From Hellea sp. (GTDB taxonomy: Bacteria > Pseudomonadota > Alphaproteobacteria > Caulobacterales > Maricaulaceae), in NCBI GenBank assembly GCA_013002305.1, contig JABDKG010000014.1, positions 1 to 64,000 on the forward strand: a DNA stretch of 64,000 nucleotides, written 5' to 3'. Positions 1-8,673 of the stretch are shown here, piece after piece; positions within the stretch are counted from its first letter, which is position 1, and each line of letters opens with the position of its first letter. The notes below the pieces were generated by a model. It had not been told where the DNA came from. It did not search any database and saw nothing but the letters and a program-made list of their open reading frames with translations. The translations under genes and the position numbers were made by a program.

Positions 1-334
1 CTTTGCCGGACAGGACGATGAAAATCTCGTCCTCGTCATCATGTATGTGGGGCGGCGCGCCGAGCATTTTGGGCGCGAGGGTGAGCTCGGTCAAAGCGAC
101 CCCGGATGGCAGGTCGGCGGCCCGGACGTGGTGATAGACGTCATGGCCAGGAAAATTGACGATCTCGCCCTGCCCCAGCTTGGCAAATTTGGGCGTGGTC
201 ACGGAATCGGTTTTGGCTGTCTGGATGTTCTGTGCGGTTTTGACCGGTTTGTCCGGCGTCTGCGCGTCCGGGCTTGTCCCGCCGGAACAGGCTGCCAATG
301 AAAGACAAATTCCGGTGGTGATAATAAATTTCAT
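1..334 (-). CDS. Cupin-domain lipoprotein (3' end outside window)
   Basis: About 111 codons are visible, starting at an ATG at 334. The N-terminus is a lipoprotein signal with a lipobox ending LSLAAC (Cys about residue 16), followed by a Thr/Lys/Asp-rich linker. From about residue 55 a cupin core begins, with the metal-binding signature PPHIHDDEDEIFIVLSGK where the His-His-Glu pattern is visible. The protein is therefore probably an outer-membrane or periplasmic lipid-anchored cupin. Its substrate is unknown: cupin_2 folds occur in enzymes and in sugar- or metal-binding proteins. The second cupin motif lies beyond the window edge. No operon partner is visible within the window. Confidence 0.8.
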   Translation of the reverse strand, partial: MKFIITTGICLSLAACSGGTSPDAQTPDKPVKTAQNIQTAKTDSVTTPKFAKLGQGEIVNFPGHDVYHHVRAADLPSGVALTELTLAPKMLGAPPHIHDDEDEIFIVLSGK

Positions 335-405
335 GAGCCCCTCTTTCGCGCCGTTGTTTTTTGAGAGCTTAATCCGCGATGCCTATTTCGCAAAGCGAAT
401 TTCTT

Positions 406-1020
406 TTAGTTGGTTTTCGGATCCACAATCATTCCGTCGCGTATTTGTTCAAATCTTGGCAATGCGGTTTCCCACTCATCTTTAGGGGCATGGGCGATGA
501 TGCGGATGAACCGGCCTTCTGTTGAGAACATCATCCATTGCACCAAGAGCAGTTTTTCCTTGGTGTGGATGCCTTTGCCTTTGCCGAGGACTTCGGCCGA
601 GGGAAAATCGGCAATGGTGAGCAGGCTGGTGTCTTTGGTCTTGAGGGATTTAAACATGTCATCATTGAGATAAAACATCACCGCATTGACCAGTTCAAGA
701 TCGACTTCCTGGTCCGGGTCGTGCGAAACATCCGAGTCCGATGAGATGATAATCATGGTGGGCTGGGACTCCCGGTCCGCCGCTTCGAAGGCGCCGTCGG
801 TTAACATCATCGCGGTGCTGTCAGATTCGGGTAAAAGCTCAAGACCCGCGAGGTCGGTTAGTTTTATATTGTGAGCGTTACCGGGCGCATTGACCGGCGT
901 CTCCGCGGCCGTGATATTGGTGACCGGCGCCGGATCGGATTGCGCCTGAGCCACACATGTAAAATTGGCCCCGATCAATATTGCGCTAAGCGCGGCTGTG
1001 AGCCTAAATCGTGATTTCAT
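406..1020 (-). CDS. Secreted protein of unknown function
   Basis: The 204-residue product has a clear Sec signal peptide (residues 1-27, ending AQAQ). The mature part begins with a Pro/Thr/Ala-rich linker. The C-terminal half (about residues 110-200) alternates hydrophobic strands and helices, with a final segment of the form RFIRIIAHAPKDEWETALPRFEQI. That pattern (strand, Trp, then a helix ending the domain) resembles small alpha/beta domains of the PsbP/DUF1795 kind, but I cannot assign a family. There is no Cys in the mature region. It is transcribed alone, leftward, with about 300 bp of non-coding DNA upstream. Confidence 0.7.
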   Translation of the reverse strand: MKSRFRLTAALSAILIGANFTCVAQAQSDPAPVTNITAAETPVNAPGNAHNIKLTDLAGLELLPESDSTAMMLTDGAFEAADRESQPTMIIISSDSDVSHDPDQEVDLELVNAVMFYLNDDMFKSLKTKDTSLLTIADFPSAEVLGKGKGIHTKEKLLLVQWMMFSTEGRFIRIIAHAPKDEWETALPRFEQIRDGMIVDPKTN

Positions 1021-1319
1021 AAAAATTTCCCCAGGGTTTGATCAGACAATATGCGGATCACCAGACCCTGTAAATGCCAATCCTCAGCAGAACGAGCTGG
1101 CAGGCGATGTAGCTGCGTGGAGCACAGGACATTGCGTGGACACTCCACGTGGGGCGCTCGCTTTTGGGGTGTTTTTGAAGACAAAGGGGGGCGATTTTCG
1201 CATCGTTTTTGTGATTTTATAGACCGGGCCGAACGCGTTCCGCGCCTTTTATCCTGTGATATTTTATTTTTCTGACAATCGATTCCCCGGATCGATTGCC
1301 CAAGACGAAAAATCAAATA
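1021..1319. other. Intergenic stretch with small hairpin
   Basis: This 299-bp gap separates two leftward genes and must hold the promoter of the secreted protein gene ending its 5' side at 1020. A perfect 6-bp hairpin (CGTGGA-CAC-TCCACG, 1135-1149) and the 10-bp palindrome GAACGCGTTC (1231-1240) are visible. A 99-codon frame on the minus strand spans it, but its translation is rich in Arg, Ser and Lys without domain character. I do not recognise a tRNA, SRP RNA or 6S RNA. Confidence 0.4.
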
Positions 1320-2978
1320 TCACCTCTCGAATTTAACGAATTTGAGCTTTTTCGGCAGATCCGCATCGGGGCCGAGACGGCGTTTTTTGTCTTCAATATA
1401 ATCGGCAAAATTGCCTTCGAACCACTCGACATGGCTGTCGCCTTCGAACGCCAAAATATGGGTCGCGAGGCGGTCAAGGAAGAAGCGATCATGCGAGATG
1501 ACCACGGCGCAGCCGGGGAATTTTTCCAGCGCGACCTCGAGCGAGGCGAGCGTTTCGCGGTCCAGATCATTGGTCGGCTCATCGAGCAAAAGCACGTTGC
1601 AGGGCTTGGATAACATCTTGGCCAGATTGACCCGGTTGCGCTCTCCGCCGGAGAGCTGCCCGACATTTTTTTGCTGGTCTGTGCCTTTGAAATTAAACGC
1701 GCCGACATAGGCCCGGCTCGGGACTTCGCGCTTGCCCATGGTGATAATATCAAGCCCGTCCGAGACCGCTTCCCAGACATTTTTGGACGGGTCGAGATTG
1801 TCGCGCATCTGATCAACATAGCCGAGCTGGACGGTGTCGCCGACTTTGAACGTGCCTTCATCCGGCGTTTCGGCGCCCGTAATCATCTTAAAAAGCGTGG
1901 TTTTACCGGCACCGTTCGGGCCGATAATGCCGACAATTCCGCCGGGCGGAAGACGAAAAGACAGGTCTTTGATCAGGAGTTTATCGCCAAAAGCCTTGGT
2001 GATATTATCGGCTTCAATGACGACGCCGCCGAGCCGCTCGCCCATGGGAATGCGGATATCGGCATGGCCGACGACTTCATTGGCCGCTTCGTCGCGAAGT
2101 TTGTCATAGGCGCTGATCCGGGCTTTGGACTTGCTTTGGCGGGCTTTGGGATTGGAATTAATCCATTCCAGCTCGCGTTTGAGAGCCTTGGTTTTTGAGT
2201 CCGCTTCGCGGCCTTCCTGATCCATGCGTTTGGCTTTGGCGGCAAGCCACGAGGAATAATTGCCCTCATGCGGAATGCCGCGGCCTCTATCGACTTCGAG
2301 CGTCCAGGACGTGATATTGTCAAGGAAGTAGCGATCGTGGGTAATCAGAATGATCGCGCCTTTGTAGTTGATCAAATAATTTTCCAGCCAGGCGACGGTT
2401 TCGGCGTCGAGATGGTTGGTCGGTTCATCGAGCAGGAGCAGGTCCGGCTTGGACAGCAGCAGTTGGCAGAGCGCGGTCCGGCGCGCTTCACCGCCCGAGA
2501 GATTATCGACCGGACTGTCTTTGGGCGGGCATCGCAGCGCCTGCATCGCCATCTCGATTTTACTATCAATATCCCAGGCATCGCGCGCGTCGACCTGTTC
2601 TTGCAGCGCCGTCATTTCTTCCATGATTTCGTCAGTATATTCCTCGGCCATTTTGGCGGCGACGGCGTTATATTGATCGAAAATCTGTTTGTCCTCACAG
2701 CCCTCAATGACATTTTCCCAGACGGTTTTGGAATTATCAAGGCGCGGTTCTTGTGGTAAATATCCAACCTTGACGCCCTCGGCTGCCCAGTGCTCGCCGG
2801 TCACTTCCGTGTCGAGCCCGGCCATGATTTTCATCAGGGTCGACTTACCCGCGCCGTTGACGCCGACGAGTCCGATCTTGGCATCCGGATAAAAGGATAA
2901 ATGGACATTATCCAGAATGGTCTTATTGCCGAACTTCTTGGTAAGGCCCTGCATATGATAACAAAATTGGCGTGCCAT
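1320..2978 (-). CDS. ettA: Energy-dependent translational throttle protein EttA (ABC-F)
   Basis: The 552-residue protein matches the EttA subgroup of ABC-F ATPases in length (about 555) and sequence. It has two ATP-binding cassettes without membrane segments. Walker A motifs are GVNGAGKST (about residues 39-47) and GPNGAGKTT (about 350). Signature motifs LSGGEARR and LSGGERNR precede Walker B motifs LLLLDEPTNHLD and LLLLDEPTNDLD. The charged linker between the cassettes and the arm insertion in the first (rich in Met, Glu and Ala, about 110-140) fit EttA. The family binds the ribosomal E site and gates entry into the elongation cycle according to the ADP/ATP ratio. It appears monocistronic and leftward. 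Confidence 0.96.
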   Translation of the reverse strand: MARQFCYHMQGLTKKFGNKTILDNVHLSFYPDAKIGLVGVNGAGKSTLMKIMAGLDTEVTGEHWAAEGVKVGYLPQEPRLDNSKTVWENVIEGCEDKQIFDQYNAVAAKMAEEYTDEIMEEMTALQEQVDARDAWDIDSKIEMAMQALRCPPKDSPVDNLSGGEARRTALCQLLLSKPDLLLLDEPTNHLDAETVAWLENYLINYKGAIILITHDRYFLDNITSWTLEVDRGRGIPHEGNYSSWLAAKAKRMDQEGREADSKTKALKRELEWINSNPKARQSKSKARISAYDKLRDEAANEVVGHADIRIPMGERLGGVVIEADNITKAFGDKLLIKDLSFRLPPGGIVGIIGPNGAGKTTLFKMITGAETPDEGTFKVGDTVQLGYVDQMRDNLDPSKNVWEAVSDGLDIITMGKREVPSRAYVGAFNFKGTDQQKNVGQLSGGERNRVNLAKMLSKPCNVLLLDEPTNDLDRETLASLEVALEKFPGCAVVISHDRFFLDRLATHILAFEGDSHVEWFEGNFADYIEDKKRRLGPDADLPKKLKFVKFER

Positions 2979-3009
2979 AGCGGTCTATCCTAAAAGCTGT
3001 GAGTGCAAA

Positions 3010-3038
3010 CAAAAATACGCGCCGCATATGCGGCGCGC
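3010..3038 (-). terminator. Rho-independent terminator
   Basis: Read leftward, a perfect 20-bp palindrome (3018-3037, CGCGCCGCAT and its complement) is followed at once by TATTTTTG (3017-3010). It lies 57 bp past the stop of the secreted-protein gene 3095-3538 and before ettA, so it should end that transcript. Because the stem is a palindrome it may also act as a site for DNA binding, but the T-run orientation favours termination. Confidence 0.7.
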
Positions 3039-3094
3039 GAGGGAAAATTTCAAGAGCTGATTTCGCTCTTATGTCAGATTAAAAGTCTGATCGA

Positions 3095-3538
3095 TTAGTC
3101 TTTCGGGACCTTATTGCCTTTTTGGTTTTTCCCGAGATATTGCGACTGGGTTGAAAAGCCCATCCGTGTACAGGTCAGCGTACCACTGCCGTCATCGGTC
3201 CAGCTAAAGGTCACCCATGAAAAACTGTTGATCTCCCGGATGGTTTGAATCAATTCAGGATTAAAAGTAAAACAGGTCGCCCTATCGCCATCGGCGTCCT
3301 GGCCCTGACAGAAAGCCCAGCTGTAAAGGCTGCCATCTCCGAGCTCTAAGTTGCGGGTTCCGCAGCCCAGAAACACATCGTCATTCTTATCATCCCGAGC
3401 CGTCAACAGGTCTCCTGCCGCGAACATATTGTCGAGATCGACGTCCAATACTTGCGGATTGACTTGCCCCGCCTGGGCCGGCATGGCCATCAGCGCTGTG
3501 CCTGCTAATATCATCAGGCTTCTCTTTAATTTAGTCAT
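3095..3538 (-). CDS. Small secreted protein of unknown function
   Basis: The 147-residue product starts at an ATG with a strong site AGGGAGA seven to eight bases upstream. A Sec signal peptide (residues 1-23, ending AQAG) is evident. The mature protein has four Cys (in GCGTR, AFCQG, ATCFT and LTCTR), an even number that suggests two disulfides in the periplasm. Aromatic-rich strands dominate the second half. I recognise no family. It lies 33 bp downstream of the anchored coiled-coil-like gene 3572-4069 and could be cotranscribed with it; a terminator follows. Confidence 0.7.
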   Translation of the reverse strand: MTKLKRSLMILAGTALMAMPAQAGQVNPQVLDVDLDNMFAAGDLLTARDDKNDDVFLGCGTRNLELGDGSLYSWAFCQGQDADGDRATCFTFNPELIQTIREINSFSWVTFSWTDDGSGTLTCTRMGFSTQSQYLGKNQKGNKVPKD

Positions 3539-3571
3539 GTTGTCTCCCTTTCACACTAAATTTGGTTGGTT

Positions 3572-4069
3572 TTAAAATCTCACATTAATATAACCGGCAT
3601 TGATCGCGCGGTTAAGTTCTCCAAGCGCTTGGGCTCGATGCTCGGCCGGTAATTTGGCGAGATTGGTTTCTAGCTTGGCCATCTCCGCCTGTGTGGCAGT
3701 CCCTGCCGAACTTAGGGCACTGATTTGAGCTGAAATATCAGCGCGAATTTTCTGGGTCTCCGGCGTATCTACACTGACGACCTGTTTCCCGGGCCGGTAT
3801 TTCGTCGTGGCGCCCTGATCCATCATTGATTCAATCGGCGCGAGTTCTTCCTGTATGATACGGCGTATATCCCGGCTTGTTAATGTCTCCGTCGTCGGGA
3901 CAAAGCCGGGCTGAAATTCACTTTCGCGAACAGGTTCAACCACCGGCGCGGCCTGGATTGTTTTAAGCGCGCTAATCTGTTTCTGCAGTCCTATTTGGGC
4001 ATATGCGAAATAAGCCAGTAGCGCGGTTTGCACTGCCAGCAATATAATAATTGCCTTTTGATTGACCAA
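3572..4069 (-). CDS. Membrane-anchored protein of unknown function
   Basis: The frame starts at TTG (4069) behind AAGGGG six bases upstream; no ATG is available nearby. Of its 165 residues, about 7-26 form one membrane helix (IIILLAVQTALLAYFAYAQI). The remainder is predicted outside, with a Pro/Glu linker, a short region with TLTSRDIRRIIQEEL, and a helical C-terminal half rich in Ala, Glu and Gln ending GYINVRF. It is probably a bitopic inner-membrane protein with a periplasmic helical domain. Family unknown. The downstream secreted protein gene is the likely operon partner. Confidence 0.65.
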   Translation of the reverse strand: MVNQKAIIILLAVQTALLAYFAYAQIGLQKQISALKTIQAAPVVEPVRESEFQPGFVPTTETLTSRDIRRIIQEELAPIESMMDQGATTKYRPGKQVVSVDTPETQKIRADISAQISALSSAGTATQAEMAKLETNLAKLPAEHRAQALGELNRAINAGYINVRF

Positions 4070-4207
4070 TTCCTGCCCCTTTGCGCCTTGGGACTAATGT
4101 TAAGTTTATTAGGCCCCATCAAGTCTCGAAATTATCAGTAACTTGAAGGGTTAATATAATTTGATTTTCAACAAATGTCAATTTTTCTATCGTCTAATTT
4201 TCGGGTG

Positions 4208-4945
4208 TTAGACACTTCCGATGCCGTGATTGCCAAATACTTCACACAATAAGTCAATAGCCGTCATCCAGGAGCGCCGCTCGGAATCAACATTGTGCTT
4301 GAGTACGCCGTCGCCTGTATCGACGCCCGGCACGGTAAACGCATGGGTTGTCCCGCCATAGGCATGGATCTGCCAATCGGACCCGGCTTTGGTAAGCTCA
4401 TGTCCGACCGCGACAACTGCATCAGGCTTGGCCATGGGATCGTCCCAGCCATGGGCGATCAGGACTTTGCTTTTATTTTTCTTGGTTGGGTAATCCGGCG
4501 CATCAAGCAGGCCATGAAAGCTGATCGCGGCTTTAAGGCCAAGGTCTGCGCGTACCATATCGAGCGTGCACAGACCGCCGAAACAATAGCCAATTGCGGC
4601 CATATGATCGGCGTCAACTTCGTCAAGATTTGCCGCGGCTTTCATACCGGCTTTAAGACGTTTTAGAAGCTTTTTACGATCCTCTTTAAGCGGTCCCATC
4701 AGAGCCATTTTATCATCGACGGTTTCGGGCAAAGCCCCATCGCCATAATTATCCATCGCAAATCCGACATAGCCAAGGGCCGCCATTTGAATGGCTTTGT
4801 CTTCGGCGAATGCGTCCTTGCCGCCCCAGGCATGATTGACCAAAACGCAGGGTTTGGGATCGCCATAAGATTCGTCCCAGGCCAGCATGCCAACACATTT
4901 TTGTTTGCCGTCCATATATTCAACAGGTTTGGTCGTGATCGTCAT
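4208..4945 (-). CDS. Dienelactone hydrolase family protein
   Basis: This is an alpha/beta hydrolase of the dienelactone hydrolase type, 245 residues from the chosen start. The Cys-His-Asp triad is visible: nucleophile in GYCFGG, Asp in AHGWDDPM, His in GTTHAF. The family hydrolyses dienelactone in chlorocatechol pathways, but many members act on other esters, and no catabolic neighbours are present, so the substrate is open. An upstream in-frame ATG exists at 4966. I prefer 4945 because GGAG lies five bases before it. The gene stands alone. Confidence 0.88.
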   Translation of the reverse strand: MTITTKPVEYMDGKQKCVGMLAWDESYGDPKPCVLVNHAWGGKDAFAEDKAIQMAALGYVGFAMDNYGDGALPETVDDKMALMGPLKEDRKKLLKRLKAGMKAAANLDEVDADHMAAIGYCFGGLCTLDMVRADLGLKAAISFHGLLDAPDYPTKKNKSKVLIAHGWDDPMAKPDAVVAVGHELTKAGSDWQIHAYGGTTHAFTVPGVDTGDGVLKHNVDSERRSWMTAIDLLCEVFGNHGIGSV

Positions 4946-5092
4946 AAATTCTCCAAAATATCGCATGGTTTTTAACGGGCATTTTTAAACCGTCAACCTG
5001 AACAAGCTCCGGAGCATATAGAAGTTGGGGCTATTAAGACAAAATTAGCCATATTTGCCGATGCTCATGTCCGAATAATCTGGAGATAGGCC

Positions 5093-6007
5093 ATGTCCGT
5101 TCGCAACCTCGCTTTAGCCGCTGCCATAGGCGCGCTCCTTCCGGCCTGCGCGTCCAATGACAAGAGCCCGATCTACACACAAAATCAGAATACGACCTAT
5201 AAGATCCATTCGCCTTATCCGGCAACGGCGCCTGCGACCCAGCAAGCAACCTATTCGGCAAATTCGTCAGCGCCGACAATCAGCGCTGCAACACCGGTCG
5301 CGACGACAACCGAATCCCTGCGATACGGAACGCCCGTTGATCCGTCGGTATATCAAGAAACCCAATCCAGTCAGGTCATTGCAACCGGCACAATCGTCGC
5401 CGCCGAGCATCCGAGCTGTGATTATTTTTGCGAACAGCAAAAAACGTCTGGGTTTACGACCTCTAGCACAAATCCGTATGTCGTGGGCTCGGAAATCAAT
5501 GTCAGCACGACCAGCCCCGACCCGTCTTTGGAGGTCACGACCGCACCAACCGACCAAGCTTACGGCGAAACCTTTGGAACCCCGGGATATCATGCCTTGC
5601 ACGCCAATGGCGAACTTGACGGGACCATGACGGCGTCCACCCAAACGCCCATCGCTGCGCCTTCCATCACTGCGCCTACCATTCCGCAAGCGAATTTTGG
5701 TGCCAACCCGATGACATCATCCGGATCTGTCGCCGAGTCCACTATCGGGCTAGCCGGAGGCTCTGGCATCGGAGGATATCCGGTCACCACACCACCGTCG
5801 GTCGCGGCGCCCGTCACGACGCCGACGAGTGATCCCTATTCCGCAAACGGCATGACTATGCACCGGGTCGTCGAAGGCGATACAGTCTACGCCTTGTCGC
5901 GCCGGCTTTGCGTCGACGTTGATGACATCAAGAGCCTGAATAGCCTGAACACCGAGTTTTACATTCGGCTCGATGATCTTATCAAACTGCCCGCTTCACG
6001 CTGCTAA
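5093..6007 (+). CDS. LysM-domain lipoprotein
   Basis: The 304-residue protein has a short lipoprotein signal (ALLPAC, Cys19). A long low-complexity region follows (about 25-250), rich in Thr, Pro, Ser and Ala, and including one CDYFC motif. At the C-terminus is a single LysM domain (about 256-300: HRVVEGDTVYALSRRL, then a strand ending LIKLP). LysM binds peptidoglycan, so the protein probably links the outer membrane to the wall, as NlpD-type proteins do. It lacks the M23 peptidase domain of NlpD. The final residue is Cys. It is followed by pyk with a 100-bp gap and is probably transcribed separately. Confidence 0.82.
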   Translation: MSVRNLALAAAIGALLPACASNDKSPIYTQNQNTTYKIHSPYPATAPATQQATYSANSSAPTISAATPVATTTESLRYGTPVDPSVYQETQSSQVIATGTIVAAEHPSCDYFCEQQKTSGFTTSSTNPYVVGSEINVSTTSPDPSLEVTTAPTDQAYGETFGTPGYHALHANGELDGTMTASTQTPIAAPSITAPTIPQANFGANPMTSSGSVAESTIGLAGGSGIGGYPVTTPPSVAAPVTTPTSDPYSANGMTMHRVVEGDTVYALSRRLCVDVDDIKSLNSLNTEFYIRLDDLIKLPASRC

Positions 6008-6110
6008 AACTTCAGCTCTCTTTTTAAATATTGGGCCTATAAATCCGCAATAAGATCAGCTATGACAACGCTGTCATTGACTATTGAAGCCGCATAAGAG
6101 AATGGAAATC

Positions 6111-7523
6111 ATGGAGCATCGCTTTACGAAAATTTTGGCGACCATTGGGCCGGCTAGCGCTGCGCCCGATACGCTTCGCCTGCTGCATGATGTCGGCGTA
6201 GATGCTTTTAGGCTCAATTTTTCGCACGGGACCCATGAAGATCACGCAAAGTCAGTCGAGCGCATCCGAAAAGTTGCCGACCAATCGGGAAAACCGATTT
6301 GTATCGTTGCAGATATGCAGGGGCCAAAGCTACGTGTGGGCACGTTCAAAGAAGGGGCGAAAGAGCTGCGATATGGCGAGGAAGTCACCCTAAAGCTTGG
6401 TAAAGAGCCGAGTGACGGCGATGTCATCATGGTCCCCCATCCCGAGCTTTTTAAAGCCTTATCGCCGGGACATATTTTGAAATTTGATGACGGAAAACTG
6501 CAAGTCACCGTCCTTAAGAATGACGGAAAAAACATCACAGCCAAGGTCGATGTGCCCGGCAAACTGTCCAATAAAAAAGGTCTGAATGTCATCGGGGCCG
6601 TGCTGCCTATGTCAGCTATGACGGAGAAAGACCGCGTAGATATGGCATTCGCTCTGACCCAGAATGTCGATTATATCGCTCTTTCTTTTGTCCAAACCGC
6701 TCAAGACGTCAAAGATGCCCGCAAAATCATCGGCGATAAGGCCGGCATAATTGTCAAAATTGAAAAGCCCTCCGCCGTTGAAGAGCTGGATGAGATATTA
6801 AAGTTTACGGATGCTGTTATGGTTGCGCGCGGCGATCTCGGCGTCGAGCTTCCTCTGGAGCGTGTCCCGATAGTGCAGCGCCAGATCATTCGCAAAGCGC
6901 GGGCACTCGGCAAACCGGTGATTGTCGCCACCCATATGCTCGAGAGCATGATCGATAGTCCAACGCCAACGCGGGCTGAAGCTTCGGATGTTGCGACCGC
7001 CGTTTATTTAGGGACAGACGCTGTGATGCTTTCGGCCGAAACGGCGGTTGGGCGACATCCCGCAACGGCCGTTGCGATAATGGACCGGATTATTCGCGCT
7101 GCTGAAACGGATCCGGAATTTTGGGATTATTTTCGCAATCGCCGACTGCGCCATGACACCACCGCCGAAGACGCGATCAGCCATTCTGTCCGGGGCATAG
7201 CCGAAATAATGGCCTGTAAAGCGGTCTTTGGATATACAGCCTCTGGCTCGACTGTTCAGCGTATTTCGCGCGAACGCCCGCCATGTAAAATTGTCGGACT
7301 AACGCCGCACGAAGCCACAGCCAATCGAATGGCTTTGTCCTGGGGCGTGCAGCCTTTGAAGACAATGGATCCGGCTAATTTTGATGAAATGCTGCGCCAC
7401 ATCCAACATCTGGCGAAAGATTATATTGGGCTTTCCAAAGGCGATCAAATTATGATTTCCGCCGGCATTCCGTTTGGCCGTCCAGGTTCAACCGATACAT
7501 TAAAGGTCGCCACCGTCGATTAG
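6111..7523 (+). CDS. pyk: Pyruvate kinase
   Basis: The 470-residue product converts phosphoenolpyruvate and ADP to pyruvate and ATP in glycolysis. Diagnostic parts are the N-terminal TKILATIGPAS, the substrate/metal-site segment IVKIEKPSAVEELDEI, MVARGDLGVELP, and ATHMLESMIDSPTPTRAE. The C-terminal domain is present (GRPGSTDTLKVATVD at the end). Candidate starts are TTG 6084, ATG 6102 and ATG 6111. I chose 6111 since AAGAGA lies about ten bases before it and the family begins a few residues ahead of TKIVATxGPAS. It appears monocistronic, with a lipoprotein gene 57 bp downstream. Confidence 0.96.
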   Translation: MEHRFTKILATIGPASAAPDTLRLLHDVGVDAFRLNFSHGTHEDHAKSVERIRKVADQSGKPICIVADMQGPKLRVGTFKEGAKELRYGEEVTLKLGKEPSDGDVIMVPHPELFKALSPGHILKFDDGKLQVTVLKNDGKNITAKVDVPGKLSNKKGLNVIGAVLPMSAMTEKDRVDMAFALTQNVDYIALSFVQTAQDVKDARKIIGDKAGIIVKIEKPSAVEELDEILKFTDAVMVARGDLGVELPLERVPIVQRQIIRKARALGKPVIVATHMLESMIDSPTPTRAEASDVATAVYLGTDAVMLSAETAVGRHPATAVAIMDRIIRAAETDPEFWDYFRNRRLRHDTTAEDAISHSVRGIAEIMACKAVFGYTASGSTVQRISRERPPCKIVGLTPHEATANRMALSWGVQPLKTMDPANFDEMLRHIQHLAKDYIGLSKGDQIMISAGIPFGRPGSTDTLKVATVD

Positions 7524-7579
7524 AATTGGACAAAGTCCGATTACGCCGTCATAATTGAGCAAACAAATAGGGGCAAATA

Positions 7580-7909
7580 ATGGTGCAATATTCCAAGATA
7601 GCGAAGCTGGCTTCAGGTCTGATTTTATTTGGATTGGCAGCCTGCTCTGGCTCGTCATTGGCGGAAGATTTTGACGAAGCCTGCCTTACAATGCTTAAGA
7701 CGAATGACAATATGTCTGCAGATGAAGTCACCGAACTTTGCAGCTGCGCCTATCAGCAGTTTGATGCCAACGCGACCGAGGACGAGATTATAACGATGAC
7801 GAAGATATTCGCGTCTTCGACTGAGCAGGAAGTCGACGAAAAACTTGAATTAGAATTTGGCGAAACCCGATATGAAGAACTTGGCGAATTCGTCGAAAAG
7901 TGTGATTAA
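7580..7909 (+). CDS. Small Cys-rich lipoprotein, copy 1 of 3
   Basis: The 109-residue protein has a lipoprotein signal ending GLAAC (Cys22). The mature acidic, helical domain shows the pattern FDEAC...ELCSCAY...ELGEFVEKCD, giving four Cys besides the lipidated one. The same pattern recurs in the next two genes, so the three are paralogues. Four conserved Cys suggest two disulfides or a metal site in the periplasm. A repeated motif in the C-terminal half is DEIxxxTxxF followed by FGExRxEEL. No known family is recognised. It is the first gene of a three-gene run on the same strand. Confidence 0.75.
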   Translation: MVQYSKIAKLASGLILFGLAACSGSSLAEDFDEACLTMLKTNDNMSADEVTELCSCAYQQFDANATEDEIITMTKIFASSTEQEVDEKLELEFGETRYEELGEFVEKCD

Positions 7910-7931
7910 TTTGCAAATTAAGGGGCTAACC

Positions 7932-8264
7932 ATGCAAAATATTGATCTTAAAAAATTGGCGCTGATCGGATTATCCACGATGATTTTGACAGCGTGTTCC
8001 GGGGGCTCGCCGGAGAGCGATTTCAATGCCGCCTGTTCAGCGACTTTTATGGCCGAAGAGGAAGACATTAGCGAAGCTGAAGTCAATACGATGTGCGAAT
8101 GTTTGTTTACCGGCCTTGAAGGCAAAGCCAGTAAAGACGAGATAAAGCTTTTGACAGAAACTTTCGATGAAGTGTCAAAAGGCGCGTCGGACTCTCTTTT
8201 CGAGGAACGCTTTACGGATAAGCGATTGGAAGAATTAGAAGATGCTGTCGATCATTGCGATTAA
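7932..8264 (+). CDS. Small Cys-rich lipoprotein, copy 2 of 3
   Basis: The 110-residue paralogue starts at ATG 7932 (with AGGGG 6-7 bases upstream), 22 bp after copy 1. The lipobox ends LTAC. The conserved Cys pattern is present: FNAAC, MCECLF, and HCD at the C-terminus. It also has DEIKLLTETFDE, matching DEIITMTKIF of copy 1. The final helix reads RLEELEDAVDHCD. Function is unknown. Tight spacing suggests cotranscription with copies 1 and 3. Confidence 0.75.
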   Translation: MQNIDLKKLALIGLSTMILTACSGGSPESDFNAACSATFMAEEEDISEAEVNTMCECLFTGLEGKASKDEIKLLTETFDEVSKGASDSLFEERFTDKRLEELEDAVDHCD

Positions 8265-8299
8265 TCGACATTCAGAAAATTAAAAAGGGAGGCGCAATT

Positions 8300-8626
8300 A
8301 TGCACAAATTATCAATCGGCCTATTAGCTATTTCAGCCTTGGCACTCACCGCTTGCTCGGGCAATGGTCAGGAAAAAGCATTTACTGAAGGATGTCATAA
8401 TGTCTTTCTCGATGACGTCGGTGATGCTGCAGAAACCACCGAGTTTTGCGGATGTCTGTACGTTAAATTTGAATCCACTCTCGAAAAAGATGAGCTCCAT
8501 AAAATAACGAAGTTGTTTAAAGACTCTGCAACGGAGCGGGATTTCATGGACGACGGAGAGGCAATGTTTGGCGAAGATCGTTTCCGGGAATTCGGCGACA
8601 TCGCTGACAAATGCGAACCTGATTGA
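8300..8626 (+). CDS. Small Cys-rich lipoprotein, copy 3 of 3
   Basis: The 108-residue paralogue starts at ATG 8300, with a strong AGGGAGG eight bases upstream, 35 bp after copy 2. The lipobox ends LTAC. The Cys pattern FTEGC, FCGCLY and DKCEPD matches the two preceding genes, as does DELHKITKLF and FGEDRFREFG. An upstream in-frame non-ATG extension is unlikely because it lacks a ribosome site and would hide the signal peptide. The run ends here and meets a convergent flavoenzyme gene 47 bp on. Confidence 0.75.
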   Translation: MHKLSIGLLAISALALTACSGNGQEKAFTEGCHNVFLDDVGDAAETTEFCGCLYVKFESTLEKDELHKITKLFKDSATERDFMDDGEAMFGEDRFREFGDIADKCEPD

Positions 8627-8673
8627 TTTAACCCGCCGCGGTTCGACCGCATTCGATAGTAAACGCCAACGCC

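Noticed and set aside
388-400. Hairpin TTCGC-AAA-GCGAA past the secreted protein gene
   Set aside because: The stem is only 5 bp and the T-run is on the wrong side for the leftward gene, so it is not called a terminator.
1231-1240. Palindrome GAACGCGTTC, also at 45310-45319 upstream of another envelope gene
   Set aside because: A 10-bp palindrome twice in 64 kb may be chance; there is no shared spacing to the start codons.
1017-1316. Minus-strand 99-codon frame in the 1021-1319 gap
   Set aside because: Composition is that of random translation, there is no ribosome site, and it overlaps the promoter area and the start of the downstream gene.
8638-8650. Hairpin GCGGT-TCG-ACCGC between convergent genes
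   Set aside because: It has a 5-bp stem and no T-run.
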